Positions 10,639-22,058 of a stretch of DNA of 64,000 bases are shown piece by piece. The notes beneath the pieces were generated by a model. It worked only from the letters and a program-made list of their open reading frames with translations, was not told the origin of the DNA and made no database searches. The position numbers and the translations under genes were made by a program. Positions within the stretch are counted from its first letter, which is position 1. Every line of letters starts with the position of its first letter. The stretch spans positions 2,817,256 through 2,881,255 of the forward strand of contig NC_045449.1 in NCBI RefSeq assembly GCF_002776525.5, in the 5' to 3' direction. Origin of the DNA: Piliocolobus tephrosceles (Eukaryota; Chordata; Mammalia; Primates; Cercopithecidae).

Positions 10639-11351
10639 GTGGGCTGGGTGGGGGAGGGGGTGGCCCGATGGCCTGGTGAGGGGCCAGGGTGAGAGGAAGG
10701 CAGGAGGAGCTGCCAGGGTGCTGGGGTCTTCTGTCTCACACCTGTCTAACTCTGACTCACACCACGGCCGCTTCATGACTGCCTTGTTAGACCAGTGCAC
10801 GGTGGGCAGCAGAGGGGTCCTGGCTTGATGCCTCAGGGCAGCTTCAGAGCAGGCTGGGGGTGGAGGCCGCGGTGGGACCTCAGGCTCGGCTGTTTGGCCC
10901 GGCTCTTCCCTACCCTGTGCAGTGTATAAGGGTGCCAGGCTCTGCCCCGGGTTCCAGTGGGCAGTCAGCTCTCAGCTTCAGGTTCTGTTTCCCAGCCCAG
11001 GGTGCCGCTTCTCACTTGGAGGCCAGTCCCCCTGCCTGGAAAGAGGTGCTGGGGGAGACTAGGGTCGTTTTCCAGAATGAGCGTTCTAGGATGAGAAGCT
11101 GGTATTATGCGGGGTGAGAAGTTCAGCGCCTTCGGATACTGCATCGTCAGCAGGCAGGGTTTATGTTCCGGTTCTCTCAGTTTGGAGAACAGGGGGGATG
11201 TCAGATCCCAGAGCTGATTCTGAGCTGTTCTTCCATCGAATGTTCCTCCCTCAAAGCCCCAGTGTATCCCCCTTGTAAGACCTGGAAACAGCGGTCAGAC
11301 TTTATGGGCGCTGCCGGGACTAACGGTGGCACCATCTGATTTGTCTTGCAG
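10639..11351. other. Intron between exons 2 and 3
   Basis: 713 bp of unique, GC-rich sequence with no repeat I recognise. Confidence 0.7.
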
Positions 11352-11384
11352 GATGACTATATCCCGTACCCCAGCATCGACGAG
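11352..11384 (+). CDS. RAP1GAP2: RAP1GAP2 window exon 3 (33 nt)
   Basis: Encodes DDYIPYPSIDE, equivalent to the EDYIPYPSVHE segment that precedes the folded core of RAP1GAP. The acceptor is 'tgtcttgcag' and the donor 'gtaggc'; phase 0 at both ends. At 11 codons it is the smallest exon here. Together with the two exons before it, it forms a run of three tiny symmetric exons. The flanking introns are short (713 and 376 bp), which suits exon definition across them. Confidence 0.94.
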
Positions 11385-11760
11385 GTAGGCGCCTTCCCTC
11401 CCTCCCACCTGCTCTGGGTCCCTTCCCTGGGGAAATGATGGTGATGGGCTGTGCCCAGCCACCCATGGGAGAGCACCTTGGGCCTGGGACCTCTCTTCCT
11501 GTCTTTGCCTTTGTATCCTCAGCTTCTCCGTGTGTTAAGTTTGGGATGCTCATTTAGGCCTTGCAGCCCTGGGGCTACAGGATTGGCGAATGAAATGTGG
11601 GCCTTGGAGGAGGGGGTTCATGTCACTGCCTGTGCCTCAAGTACCAGTGGGTACCAGGCCCCACTCCTGGGAGCAGTGCAGAGGGGACACCGCCACTGGC
11701 CCCTCCCTCCCCTGCGGTCCCAGGGCCAGCTGCAGCACAAGACCCTCCCTCTACCTTCAG
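11385..11760. other. Intron between exons 3 and 4
   Basis: 376 bp, unique, the shortest intron in the window. Confidence 0.8.
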
Positions 11761-11973
11761 GTTGTGGAGAAGGGAGGCCCATACCCTCAGGTCATCCTGC
11801 CACAGTTTGGGGGCTATTGGATCGAGGACCCGGAGAACGTGGGCACCCCAACATCGCTGGGGAGCAGCATCTGTGAGGAGGAGGAAGAGGACAACCTCAG
11901 CCCCAACACGTTCGGCTACAAGCTCGAGTGCAAGGGTGAAGCCAGGGCCTACCGGAGGCACTTCCTAGGGAAG
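11761..11973 (+). CDS. RAP1GAP2: RAP1GAP2 window exon 4 (213 nt, N-terminal lobe with acidic loop)
   Basis: Encodes 71 residues beginning VVEKGGPYPQVILPQFGGYWIE and ending RAYRRHFLGK. This is the start of the N-terminal (dimerisation) lobe that packs on the Rap-GAP catalytic domain in the RAP1GAP structure. The middle has a RAP1GAP2-type acidic insert, CEEEEEDNLSPNTFGYK, absent from RAP1GAP. The acceptor is 'taccttcag' and the donor 'gtgagg'; phase 0 at both ends. A G-rich minisatellite begins within a few bases of the donor. It is the longest exon in the window. Confidence 0.96.
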
Positions 11974-12299
11974 GTGAGGCTGGGGGACAGGAGCTGCTGG
12001 GGTTGGGGGCAGAGGCTGGGGACCCTGGGAGAGAGGAGGTACCAGGGGTCAGGGGAGAGGGGGTGAGCCTGGGGTAGGCTGGCAGAGAGGAGCTGCCGGG
12101 GGTTGGGGGGGAGGCTAGGGACCCTGGGAGAGAGGAGCTGCTGGGGGTGAAGGGGAGAGGCTAGGGGAGGCTGGGGGAGAGAGGCACTGGTGGGGACGGG
12201 GAGAAGGGTTGGGGCCCTGGGGGAGAGGAGCTGTGGGGCACGGGCAGGGGAGGGACTGGCGGCCCTGGGAGAGAGGAGCTGCCCGGGGTGGGAGGAGGG
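11974..12299 (+). repeat. G-rich degenerate minisatellite (44-54 bp units)
   Basis: Units anchored on 'gaggagctg' or close variants start near 12033, 12087, 12132, 12181, 12225 and 12273, spaced 44-54 bp. Each has several runs of three or more G on the transcribed-sense strand. The array begins essentially at the exon 4 donor (gtgaggctggggg). Confidence 0.85.
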
Positions 12300-13074
12300 C
12301 ACAGTGGCCCACGGTCCTCTATCCAGTGCCCCCCTTTTCCTTTGCCTCTTACCTCCTTCCCAGTCTGTCCTTTCATTGCTGCCTGCTGCCGTCTTAGTTG
12401 GAGAGGTCTGACTGGCTCTGTCCTGGGATAGGGGACACGGGGCAGGGGAGCCATGCAACGGTCAGGGAGGTCCAGTGTTGTGAGTCCTTGTGGGGACCAC
12501 CCCCTGCAAATGTTTCAGGAGGTGATGGAATGGGTAGTGTTTGGGGTAAAGGACGGTTGGTGGAGTTTTGACTGCTCAAGGAAAAATATGTTCTCACACC
12601 TCAGAAGTCTGTTTCCATCTAAATCACGCAAATCTCTCCATCCTCATTTCGTCAGGTCCTCTGAGTACTTGTACTGCATAGTGTCTGTGAGCCTCTGATA
12701 GCTTAAAAGTGACAAAATTACATTTAAAAAAATATATTCTGCCCTTCGGACTTACCGGGTTCTTGATGTACTGAGGGCAGATTCTGGAAATCTGTAGCCT
12801 GAGGCCGCTTTGCAGAGTCTCACATAAGGGGAGGCTGCATCAGAGCCCCTGGGTCTTGTTAGCATGCAGATTCCAGGGCCCCAGCAGGTCTGGGGAGCTG
12901 TATTTTTCGCTTGTGTTCCCCTAGCCAGGGAGTGACCCACTGGCCCAGGACACCTCCCAGCTCCTCTGGCTGGAGGTACCGGGGTTCCTCCTTGCTGTCT
13001 TGCCCCAAATAGTCTGAACTGGTGAGGGCCGCCCCCTGGGAATGAGAACGTGGACTCAGTGTCTTGTGTTCAAG
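12300..13074. other. Intronic sequence with a possible hAT-Charlie-like remnant
   Basis: About 12750-12900 ('cttgttagcatgcagattcc', 'agggccccagcaggtctggg') resembles MER20/MER5-type non-autonomous DNA elements. The rest is unique. Confidence 0.4.
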
Positions 13075-13655
13075 AACTTGCCCTTCAGAGTCAAGGCAGA
13101 TGTGCGTTTGAACCCTGGATCTATCCCTTACTCGTCGTGTGACCCTAGGCAGTGATTTAACCTCCCGGACCATTGGTTTTCCCATCTGTGAAACGGGGAT
13201 GATGTTCTCTCCCCAATAAAGTTGTGGGCAGGCCGGGCGCGGTGGCTCAAGCCTGTAATCCCAGCACTTTGGGAGGCCGAGACGGGCGGATCACGAGGTC
13301 AGGAGATCGAGACCATCCTGGCTAACACGATGAAACCCCGTCTCTACTAAAAAAATACAAAAAACTAGCCGGGCGTGATGGCGGGCGCCTGTAGTCCCAG
13401 CTACTCGGGAGGCTGAGGCAGGAGAATGGTGTGAACCCAGGAGGCGGAGCTTGCAGTGAGCTGAGATCTGGCCACTGCACTCCAGCCTGGGCAACAGAGC
13501 GAGACTCCATCTCAAAAAAAAAAAAAAAAAAAAAAAAGTTGTGGGCAGGAGTGAAGGAGACAGGGGGTATTCAGCCCCTAGCACCGTGCCTGGCGCCTCC
13601 TGAGGATTCGGCCGGCGGTACCTGTTAATGTCGTCATTGTCGTCAGTAGCATCCT
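13075..13655 (+). mobile_element. MIR remnant split by an AluY
   Basis: Sense MIR: 'gtttgaaccctggatctatc', 'gtgtgaccctaggcagtg', 'cccatctgtgaaacgggg', resuming after the Alu with 'agcaccgtgcctggcgcc'. Confidence 0.8.
13231..13537 (+). mobile_element. AluY inside a MIR
   Basis: Full-length; right arm 'gagatctggccactgcac' (monkey-type with one change). The TSD 'aagttgtgggca' flanks it. Confidence 0.94.
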
Positions 13656-13768
13656 TCTCTTTCTTGTTGCTGTGGGGCTTCACGCTCCTGGTGAAGGAGG
13701 TGGTTTGGGGAGAGCATATCTGGAAGGTTTCTTCTTCCTTCCTGCTCACACCCGGTTTCTCTTTTTAG

Positions 13769-13872
13769 GATCATCTAAACTTCTACTGTACTGGCAGCAG
13801 CCTGGGGAACTTGATCCTGTCCGTCAAGTGCGAGGAAGCAGAGGGGATCGAGTACCTCCGGATCATCCTCAG
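13769..13872 (+). CDS. RAP1GAP2: RAP1GAP2 window exon 5 (104 nt)
   Basis: Encodes DHLNFYCTGSSLGNLILSV and on to EYLRIILR, a continuation of the N-terminal lobe. The acceptor is 'tctttttag' and the donor 'gtaggg'. The exon ends after two bases of an Arg codon (AG), completed by the first G of exon 6. The downstream intron is the longest in the window (15,391 bp) and is filled with old LINE-1 and Alu sequence. Skipping exon 5 alone would break the frame; skipping exons 5 and 6 together (183 nt) would not. Confidence 0.95.
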
Positions 13873-15287
13873 GTAGGGCTGTTGTGCTGCTTGAGGCCAC
13901 TCCTCTTCCAGGCAGGGTGGTGTGGGGGCTGGGATGGGACTCAGAAATACCAGACTGACCAGTCTGGTCTGGGTGTGCTGGTGGGGACAGGCCTGCTGGA
14001 ATCCTGGGGCTACGTCTGAAGTTGCCTAGCAGGGAGACCCACGTGCTCCACCAACTGACAGAGGGGCATCCAGGTCTCCAGGTCACCCGGACTGTACCCC
14101 TCCCTGCCCGTCTTTCTTACAAGTCCATGGCTCAGAGGAAGACGGGAAGAAAAGTAGGGATGGTTCAGTGTGACTCATCCTGCTGAGACGCAGTTCCGAG
14201 TCCTGGGAGAGGGTTCGCCAGAGCGCTGCCTGCGGTATACGTCTCGCCAGGAAAAATAGTGTTTGTTGTATGGGCTGGGTTCCCTGAGACGCAGGGATGT
14301 TCACAACAGGAACACTGATTTACGGCCGAAGCCAGGGCACCTCTCTCTGGATTGTGACCTTCTCAAGGGCAGGAACTGGAACTGGTTTCTGTTTGGCTTA
14401 GCTAACATGTCTTGTAAAACCTCCTCTGTGCCAGGAACTGTGATAGGTGTTAGAGATACCATGATGGTTAAGACTTGGTGCCTGTTCTCTGAAAGGCGTA
14501 TGGTTTCACGAATGTAATGTGTGTCATGGGTATGATGTTAGCAATATGCACAGGTTGCTATGGGGGCACAAAGGTCTCTGTGTCTTATTTATCTCTGTCC
14601 CTGGTGGGGTAGTGCTCAGCCGAATACTGTGAACCTGTCAAGCTCTCAATCCTTATTTGTGGAGTCTAATTGAAAATTCATAAAGGTATTTGGAAAAGAG
14701 CAATCAGATTTTTTTTCCTGCCCAAATTTTGAGATAAATATGGGAGGGAACAAGGACACACAACTCCACTTTGGGAAAGGCGAGGGGCCGTGGTTTGAGA
14801 ATGTTCTCGGCACCCATCCATCCAATCTTAATTTGTTTCTTATCAAGAAAGGAAGCAATTTTCTCTACAGAGGTTCACTTGGCTGGAAATCATATTTGTA
14901 AGGCATGGAAGAGTCAATTAAATAGCAAGAGCCAATTTTCTGAGGGGTTAATACCTGGATCTCCATCTCTAAATAGGATTTCCAGCTAGGTGAACCTCTG
15001 TAAAGAAAATTGCTACCTTAATACAATTCAGACCAAGATTGGGTAGGATTTTTGAATAAGATGACAGTGGAATACAAAGATCTAACCCCCTCTTTCTAAC
15101 AGTGTATCCTACATTAGGACTGGAAATGCTGCTTTGGGGCTGGAAGCTAGAGAAAGATGCCAGGCACACAACACATACTTTGATGGTTTTTCTTTTTTGT
15201 TTTGTAATCTATGGGAAAGTTAGGACTAAAAGTAGGTGAATATTGAGAGTTGAACCCCAGTTTCCCTTCCTTAGAAAGCAGTATCAT
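13873..15287. other. Start of the 15.4-kb intron; contains the inverted repeat
   Basis: Unique up to about 14640, then AT-rich sequence with the 14854-15014 hairpin. The AT-rich stretch looks like an old, unnamed element. Confidence 0.5.
14854..15014. repeat. Inverted repeat, 43-bp arms, 75-bp loop
   Basis: Arm 14854-14896 and the reverse complement of 14972-15014 agree at 39 of 43 positions (core 'cagaggttca'). Weaker similarity extends outward, with 'ccaatctt' on both sides, for about 30 bp more. It lies in AT-richer intronic sequence that I cannot assign to a named family. The RNA could form a long hairpin. Confidence 0.85.
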
Positions 15288-15632
15288 GGCCAGGCACGGT
15301 GGCTCACGCCTGTAATCCCAGCACTTTGGGAGGCCGAGGCGGGCGGATCACGAGGTCACAAGATCGAGACCATCCTGGCTAAGATGGTGAAACCCCCTCT
15401 CTACTAAAAATACAAAAACAAACAAACAAATAAAAAACAAAACAAAACTAGCCGGGGATGGTAGCACGCACCTGTAGTCCCAGCTACTCAGGAGGCTGAG
15501 GCTGGAGAATCACCTGAACCTGGGAGGCAGAGGTTGCAGTGGGCCAGGATCATGCCAGTCGAGCCTGGGCAACAGAGTGAGACTCTGTCTCAACAACAAC
15601 AACAACCACCAAAAAAAAAAAAAAAAAAAAAA
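15288..15632 (+). mobile_element. AluY/S
   Basis: Sense Alu with an expanded A-rich middle ('acaaacaaacaaataaaa') and a CAA-rich tail. Confidence 0.92.
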
Positions 15633-16619
15633 GAAGAGGAAGGCAGTGTTGTATGGGAATATATGCAGTTGGAGATTCTAGAAGAATCCTGTCCTCTTTA
15701 GGAATGAGAGTGAGCCCTAGAACAGCCAGGGATCTTTCCACATGGAATTATGTTGTGGGTCAACAGCATTTGAAATCAATGCCCCAGGAAGTCCAAGGGC
15801 AAGCTCAAATGTGGCTCTCCCAGATAGAAAGCTAGTGGGTAGGGTGGTGACGAGAAGCCGTATACCAGCTCAGAAGTTGGGCAGTCACATCATGTACTTG
15901 GAGTGATTGCCAGGCCAAATTGGAAACCAGACATAAAAAATTGGCTCCACGGTTTAGCAGCTTTGCCAGACACAAAGAAGAAATTATCCAGAAATGAAAT
16001 TCCCCTGCTGGCAGTGACTGCTGTCCAAACTTCTTCCTCATTCCCCATAGACTTCTGGATTTTTTAATTGATGTACCAAATTTATAACAAGCAGCTCTCC
16101 AGTCTAAGATCTAAGTATTCTAACAACCTGTGTGTGCCATGAGAGTAGCTAAGAAGAATCTATCCACAGTTTGGAGACAACAAGCCTATATGGATTTCTT
16201 CTGTTTCACGTTTGGATATAAAGAAGAAGAAATTTTATGGGTTTGTAAAAGAAGAGATTCTGCATCTAAAAAAACATAAACTAGTTAGAGAATAACAGAG
16301 TTTTGAAAAGTACTTACTTTTACAGAAAGCCAGGTAAATTTGAGATATTTATTAACTTTGAATTTTCCACAAACCTCTAGAAAAAATACACACTAAGAAA
16401 GGAAAGATAGAGTGAGCCATCAGAATGGGAGAAAACAATTGCTGGTTAAGTTAGGGAGATAATAAAAGAAAACTAAAAATAGTCAAAAAGAATTTTAAAT
16501 GGTATATGAAGCAGTAAAAAGCAGAATCTACTTTGTAGAAAATCCAGTTATTAATATGGGGAACAAGTTTAAGAAACTCTCACATAATTCAAAGGAAACA
16601 CAACAAGTTTAAAATAATG
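15633..16619. other. AT-rich intronic sequence, unassigned
   Basis: No exon. It may belong to an old transposable element, but I recognise no diagnostic block. Confidence 0.4.
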
Positions 16620-17387
16620 AGTGAGATTACGATGAATATGGAGGGTAGTGAGTAGGAATTACACATGAATAATTGATGTTGTTAAGCTGATTGAAGACTT
16701 AAATCTGAAAATCAAAATGACTCACCCATTAACAGACAAAGTCAATGAAAGGAAATTAATTGCTGGATGTACTTTGATGAAAATTTAGTATTTCATAGAT
16801 ATAAAGTTACTAGTAGAATGGAAGCATTCCAAATAGTAAAAGAAGACAAAGAAAATACACATGTAGAAAAAGAAAATAAAGGAATAATAAATAAATATGA
16901 TAGAAGTGTGAGTACATATGTAATGATAATAAATATAAATGAGTTAAATTCCATTGTTAAACAACAAAGATTCTCAATTTGGGCCATCTGTCCAAAAAAC
17001 CTATACATATTGATCTATATTTTATTAAAGAAAGTGAGAATATTTGAAAATTGTGAAGAAAAAGAAAAGTCAAATATAAAAAGAAAGCAGGAGTGGCAAT
17101 ATTAGTATAGAAAAGTAGAATTCAAGGCAAAAAAAAGTAATCGGTGTGATAAAGAGGGCTATTATGCATCTTTTCATAAAAGGTAAAATCAATAATGAAG
17201 ATATTTTATATTGTCAATAGTATATATTATAACATAGTATATGTGTATGTACTTATGTATGTAATGATGGAAAAATTCACAGAATACAATTGTAATGGTA
17301 GATTTTTAACACACATCACTTGACATATCAATACTAGAGTTAGAAATGATATTTATTCATCTTATTAATGTCAATTATATACATATT

Positions 17388-17422
<35 letters not shown>

Positions 17423-17520
17423 CTGTTTCTGTATCTAACTATCAGACTTTGATCCTCTAACAGATGTTGCTTCTTTTCAATTGCCTTTGGAACGCTTACA
17501 CAAATTGACTGCATAGTAGA
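16620..17520 (+). mobile_element. Ancient L1 ORF2 endonuclease relic
   Basis: The frame at 16917 onward reads IININELNSIVKQQRFSIW, like the L1 ORF2 start 'LNVNGLNSPIKRHRL'. Further on, KRKQEWQY (in frame to 17103) precedes DKEGYY-like text, matching L1 'KKAGVAIL...RDKEGHY'. It is full of stops and deletions. (TC)n(TA)n lies at about 17390-17421. Confidence 0.75.
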
Positions 17521-17670
17521 TCAGTGGTTTTCTGTGGACCTGCTACATCAGAATAATTTTGGATCTTTAAAACAAAGTAAAACAAAGCAAATACAAACAA
17601 ACAAACTCAAGAAACAAAAACCAAAACCTAGACTTCCAGGCTCCAACCCAACCATTTGAAACACACACAC
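17515..17670. mobile_element. Possible hAT-Charlie-type remnant
   Basis: 'cagtggttttctgtggacc', 'acatcagaataattttgg' and 'cttccaggctccaaccc' resemble MER20-class elements. Weak. Confidence 0.35.
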
Positions 17671-17700
17671 TAAATAAATAAATAAATAAGATATGTAAAT

Positions 17701-17997
17701 TTTTTTTTTTTTTTTTGAGATGGAGTCTCTCTCTGTTGCCCAGGATGGAGTGCAGTGGCGCAATCTTGGCTTTTTGCAACCTCCGCCTCCCAGTTCAAGC
17801 GATTGTCCTGCCTCTGCCTCCCAAGTAGCTGGGACTACAGGTGCATGCCACCACGGCTGGCTAATTTTTTTGTTTTCAGTAGAGACGGGATTTCACCGTG
17901 TTTGCCAGGCTTTTCCGGAACTCCTGACCTCAGGTGGTCCACCCACCTCTGCCTCCCAAAGTGCTGGGATTACAGGCGTGAGTCACTGCATCTGGCC
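17701..17997 (-). mobile_element. AluS
   Basis: Antisense full-length Alu with a 16-T tail. Confidence 0.93.
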
Positions 17998-18004
17998 TAA
18001 ATAT

Positions 18005-18469
18005 ATATATTCTTATTTCTTTCCTTATTTCCATAGGATTCTATAGAATTCTGTAACTTGCTTCTCTTAACAATATATCTTAGAGATTTTTCCATATTAG
18101 CATATAGAGAATATCTTAATGTATTTTACTGCTGCATACTATTCCATTGCATGGATGTGAAATAATTTATTTAATACATCCCCTGGGCCAGGCATGGTGG
18201 CTCACATCTGTAAGTAATCTCAGCACTTTGGGAGGCTGAGGCAGATGGATCATCTGAGGTCAGGAGTTCAAGACCAGCCTGGCTAACATGGCAAAACCCT
18301 ATCTGTACTAAAAATTGAAAAATTAGCTGGGCGTGGTTATGTGTCACTATAACCCTAGCTACTTGGGAGGCTGAGGCAGGAGAATCACTTGAACCCAGGA
18401 GACGGAGATTGCAGTGAGCTGAGATGGCGCCACTACACTCCAGCCTGGGCGACAGAGCGAGACTGTCTC

Positions 18470-18501
<32 letters not shown>

Positions 18502-18953
18502 CCCTTGTTAATGACCATTGCCAATATTTTGGTAACACGGTAATGATTAAATGAATAACCTTGTGCAGACGTCAGTTTTTATGGATTATGATGGTTTCTC
18601 AGATGAGATAGCTAGGTTACAACATAACTGCATTTGTATTTTGATAGATAATGTTAAATTACCCTTGGTAGGGGCTGTATAAATTCGAACTTTCACCAGC
18701 AACGTATCAAAGTGCTTTTTATTCCAAAGCCTCTTGAGTAGAATGTATTGTCAAACACTTGGATTTTTGCCAATCTGATAGATGAGAATTGTATTTAGTG
18801 TTGCTTAAATTTATAATCTTAATATGAATCATGTTGGACATCTCTTCATATACTTAAGAACCGCTTCTATTTATTTGCTGTGAACTGTCTGTTTATAAGC
18901 TTTGCTTCTTTTTAAATTGGGCTGTTATTTAAGATTCTATTTTTTAAAATCTT
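18005..18953 (-). mobile_element. Ancient L1 3' region, split by an Alu
   Basis: 'ttttccatattagcatatag', 'tgctgcatactattccattg' and, after the Alu, 'tttcaccagcaacg' and 'atgttggacatctcttcata' follow the antisense L1M 3' pattern. Confidence 0.7.
18185..18495 (+). mobile_element. AluS
   Basis: Full-length, inside the L1 remnant. The TSD is 'aatacatccc'. Confidence 0.93.
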
Positions 18954-19262
18954 GGCTAGGCACACTGGCTCATGCCTATAATCCTAGCACTTTGGGAGGC
19001 TGAGGTGGGAGGATCATTTCAACCCAGGAGTTCAAGACCAGCCTGGGCAACATAGGGAGATCCCATCTCTTAAAGAAAAAAAATTAGCTGGGTGAAGTGG
19101 CACATACCTGTGGTCCCAGCTACTCAGGAGGCTGAGGCAGGAGGATTGCTTGAGCCTGGGAGGTAGAGGCTACAATGAGCCGTGGTTGTGCCACTGCACC
19201 ACAGCCTGGGTGACAGAACAAGACCCTATTTTTAAATAAATAAATTAAATCAATCAATCAAC
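18954..19262 (+). mobile_element. AluJ
   Basis: Old sense Alu ('gaggatcatttcaacccagg', 'tcccatctcttaaag'). Confidence 0.9.
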
Positions 19263-19483
19263 CTATATAACTAACTTACTTGTAGGTAATTATTGATAGC
19301 AGTTATATTTAGGAACTTTTGAACCATGAAGTAAACCTAAATACATTTCAAAGAGCAAACTCTCTGCTGAATGTATTCACCTTCAATTTGATGGTAAAAC
19401 TAGCAATGAATAACAAAATAATGATTTTAACAACCCACTAAACCACTCAGAAGTAAACAGTACCAATACTTTCTTAAGGAGCG

Positions 19484-19787
19484 TTTTTTTTTTTTTCCTT
19501 TGGGAGACTGAGTCTCGCTCTGTTGCCCAGGCTGGAGTGCAGTGGTGCGATCTCAGCTCACTGCAAGCTCCGCCTCCCGGGTTCACGCCATCCTCCTGCC
19601 TCAGCCTCCCGAGTAGCTGGGACTACAGGCGCCCACCACCTCGCCCGGCTAGTTTTTTTTGTCTTTTTTAGTAGAGACGGGGTTTCACTGTGTTAGCCAG
19701 GATGGTCTGGATCTCCTGACCACGTGATCTGCCCGCCTCAGCCTCCCAAAGTGCTGGGATTACAGGCATGAGCCACCGCGCCCGGCC
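19484..19787 (-). mobile_element. AluY
   Basis: Antisense full-length; short TSD 'cttaag'. Confidence 0.93.
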
Positions 19788-19953
19788 TCTTAAGTAGCTT
19801 TTAGGCCAAAGGGAATAGAAGCTGCAGTTACAGAATATTTATAAAGTAATGACATTTATAAGATTATACATAAAACCTTTGGGTTGTATTCAAAGCAATC
19901 CTTAGAAGAAAATTCATTACCTTAAATGGTTTCCTATTAAATAAGAAAAAAAC

Positions 19954-20093
19954 TACCAGGCGTGTTGGCTCAGGCTTGTAATCCAAGCATTTTGGGAGGC
20001 TGAGGTGGGAGGGTCACTTGAGTCCAGGAGTTCGAGACCAGCCTAGACAATAGAATGGACCTCATCTTTACAAAAATAAAAATAATAATAACA
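19954..20093 (+). mobile_element. Old Alu left monomer
   Basis: Single-arm Alu, diverged ('ccaggcgtgttggctcaggc'). Confidence 0.8.
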
Positions 20094-20109
20094 CAGTAAA
20101 ATAAAAATA

Positions 20110-20290
20110 AGAATGGTACTCACGAGTTGTTATTGTTGTTAGCATCTTCTCCAGGTCTCATTTTCCTTCTCTGTGAAATGATGATGGGAGCAAGTACCTT
20201 GAAATTATTGAGTGCTTACGTGTCCTGGTGAGTGAGGACTCGACATATTGCAGCTGCTCAGTAATGGTGGCTATTATTATTATTATTATC
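20110..20290 (+). mobile_element. MIR remnant, 3' part
   Basis: 'ctcattttccttctctgtga', 'attgagtgcttacgtg' and 'ggtggctattattattatta' fit the sense MIR 3' half. Confidence 0.65.
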
Positions 20291-20299
20291 AATATTGTT

Positions 20300-21330
20300 A
20301 CCTAAAGAAAGCCAGAGGAAGGAATTCAGAAAGATTAAAGCAGAAATAAATAAACTGGAAATAAAAAGAATTTGAGACTTGATACACCTAGGTTTCTTTT
20401 GGAAGAAGCAATAAGATAGGTAGTTAGCTAGTCGAATATAGATGAGAAGAGAAAATAAGAATATACAAAATTAGTTATAAAAAGATGCATGACCACAGAT
20501 GTGGAGATTAAATGATTACTAATGGATGCTGTGTTCAACTCATGCTATTAAATTGCTTCTGTTTCTAATTTTATTTGAAATTTTATTTGAAACAGATGCC
20601 TTTCCAGGAAAGTTTGCCAGACGTAACTTAAGATGAGGTAAAAAAAAAAAAAAAAAAAAACCTGAACAAACCAGTAACTGGGGAACAAATTGAAAAAGTT
20701 CTCAAAGAATTATCTCTTCAAATGTTTCTAGATCTAGATGGCCTTGCAGGAAGGTGTTTTAAACTTTAAAGGAACAGATTTTATGTTATTTAAACTATTC
20801 AAGAGAAAAGAAAAAAAGAAAAATATGGAAAGCTTCCCAATTAATTTAATAATGCTTAAAAGATCTTTATGGGCTGGGCACGGTGGCTCATGCCTGTAAT
20901 CCCAGCACTTTGGGAGGCCAAGGTGAGCAGATCACCTGAGGTCAGGAGTTCACGACCAGCCTGGCCAACATGGTGAAACTCTGTCTCCACTAATAATACA
21001 AAAAAATTAGCTGGGCTTTGTGGTGCACACCTGTAATTGCAGTGTGTCGAGATCGTGCCATTGCACTCCAGCCTGGGCAACAAGAGTGAAACTCCTTCTC
21101 ACAAAAAAAAAAAAAAAAAAAAAAAAAAAGATCTTTTTGAAAAAAATCAGTCAAATGAGATACAAAAACAAAGAGGTAGGGGCCAATATTCCTTATGAAT
21201 ATAGAAATCAATGTTCTAAGTAAAGTATAGTCTCAGAAACTCAAATCTAAGTAGACTATGAAGAATAATTCACAGTAGCCAAGAAAGAGTTATTTTACGA
21301 ATGCAGGATGGTTAATATTAGGAAATTCAT
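20300..21330 (+). mobile_element. Ancient L1 ORF2 relic, split by an Alu
   Basis: 'gcagaaataaataaactgga' and 'ggccaatattccttatgaat' match L1M ORF2 reverse-transcriptase text ('cggaaataaatgaaatag', 'ccaatatccctgatgaat'). Confidence 0.7.
20871..21127 (+). mobile_element. AluS with internal deletion
   Basis: The right arm lacks about 60 bp between 'cacacctgtaattgcag' and 'tgtgtcgagatcg'. The TSD is 'aagatcttt'. Confidence 0.92.
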
Positions 21331-21334
21331 TCAG

Positions 21335-21740
21335 TGTTTGTTTATCCAAGGCTTCATATATGCCAGACTTTGTCTAGTTGTAGAGATGCTGTCAGGAATG
21401 AGTTCTTGTTACTTGCCCATAGAAGGCATTCAGTCCAAATGCACTGCATTTTAGAGATTCTTGTTTCTGTTCTCGGTCTTACGTATCTTCTTCTTAGGAA
21501 CATGGATCACTATAGGCTAGTGAGAGTGATGCGAGGCATAGGTGGTGAGGGAGAACTGAAGGGAATGTGGAGGGTGTGTCTGAGTGTGTGTAAGGTTGAT
21601 AAATGATGCTAGAGAAGTAAGAAAAGGCTAGATCCTATACCGATGATGTTTAGGAGCTCGGATTTTATCCTAAGAGTCACAGGAGAGGTACTGAAGGGAG
21701 AAGGTCATGATCAGATTTGCACAGTAGAATGATCACCCTG
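21335..21740. other. Intronic sequence; old repeat 3' of the window 21640-22190
   Basis: 'gattttatcctaagagtcac', 'atgatcagatttgc' and, after the Alu, 'aggaggctgctgtgatgagc' are familiar dispersed-repeat text that I cannot name with certainty. Confidence 0.4.
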
Positions 21741-21742
21741 GC

Positions 21743-22042
21743 GCCGGGCGCGGTGGCTCACGCCTGTCATCCCAGCACTTTGGGAGGCTGAGGCAGGTGG
21801 ATCATGAGGTCAGGAGTTCGAGACCAGCCTGGCCAACATGGTGAAACCCTGTCTCTGCTAAAAATGCAAAAATTAGCCAGGCATGGTGGCAGGTGCCTGT
21901 AATCCCAGCTGCTCGAGAGGCTGAGGCAGGAGAATTGCTTGAACCCGGGAGGAAGAGGTTGCAGTGAGCCGAGATAGTGCCACTGCACTCCAGCCTGGGC
22001 AACAGAGCGAGACTCCATCTCCCAAAAAAAGAAAATAAAAGA
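21743..22042 (+). mobile_element. AluS/Y
   Basis: Full-length. The TSD 'gaatgaYcacYctggc' is at 21727-21742 and 22043-22058. Confidence 0.93.
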
Positions 22043-22058
22043 GAATGACCACTCTGGC

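Noticed and set aside
11590..12066. 158-aa plus-strand open frame over exon 4
   Set aside because: Only 11761-11973 is coding. The extension on both sides is intron, as shown by the AG acceptor, the GT donor and the frame continuity with exons 3 and 5.
12161..12454. Pro/Ser-rich minus-strand open frames resembling a low-complexity protein
   Set aside because: They are the reverse strand of the G-rich minisatellite.
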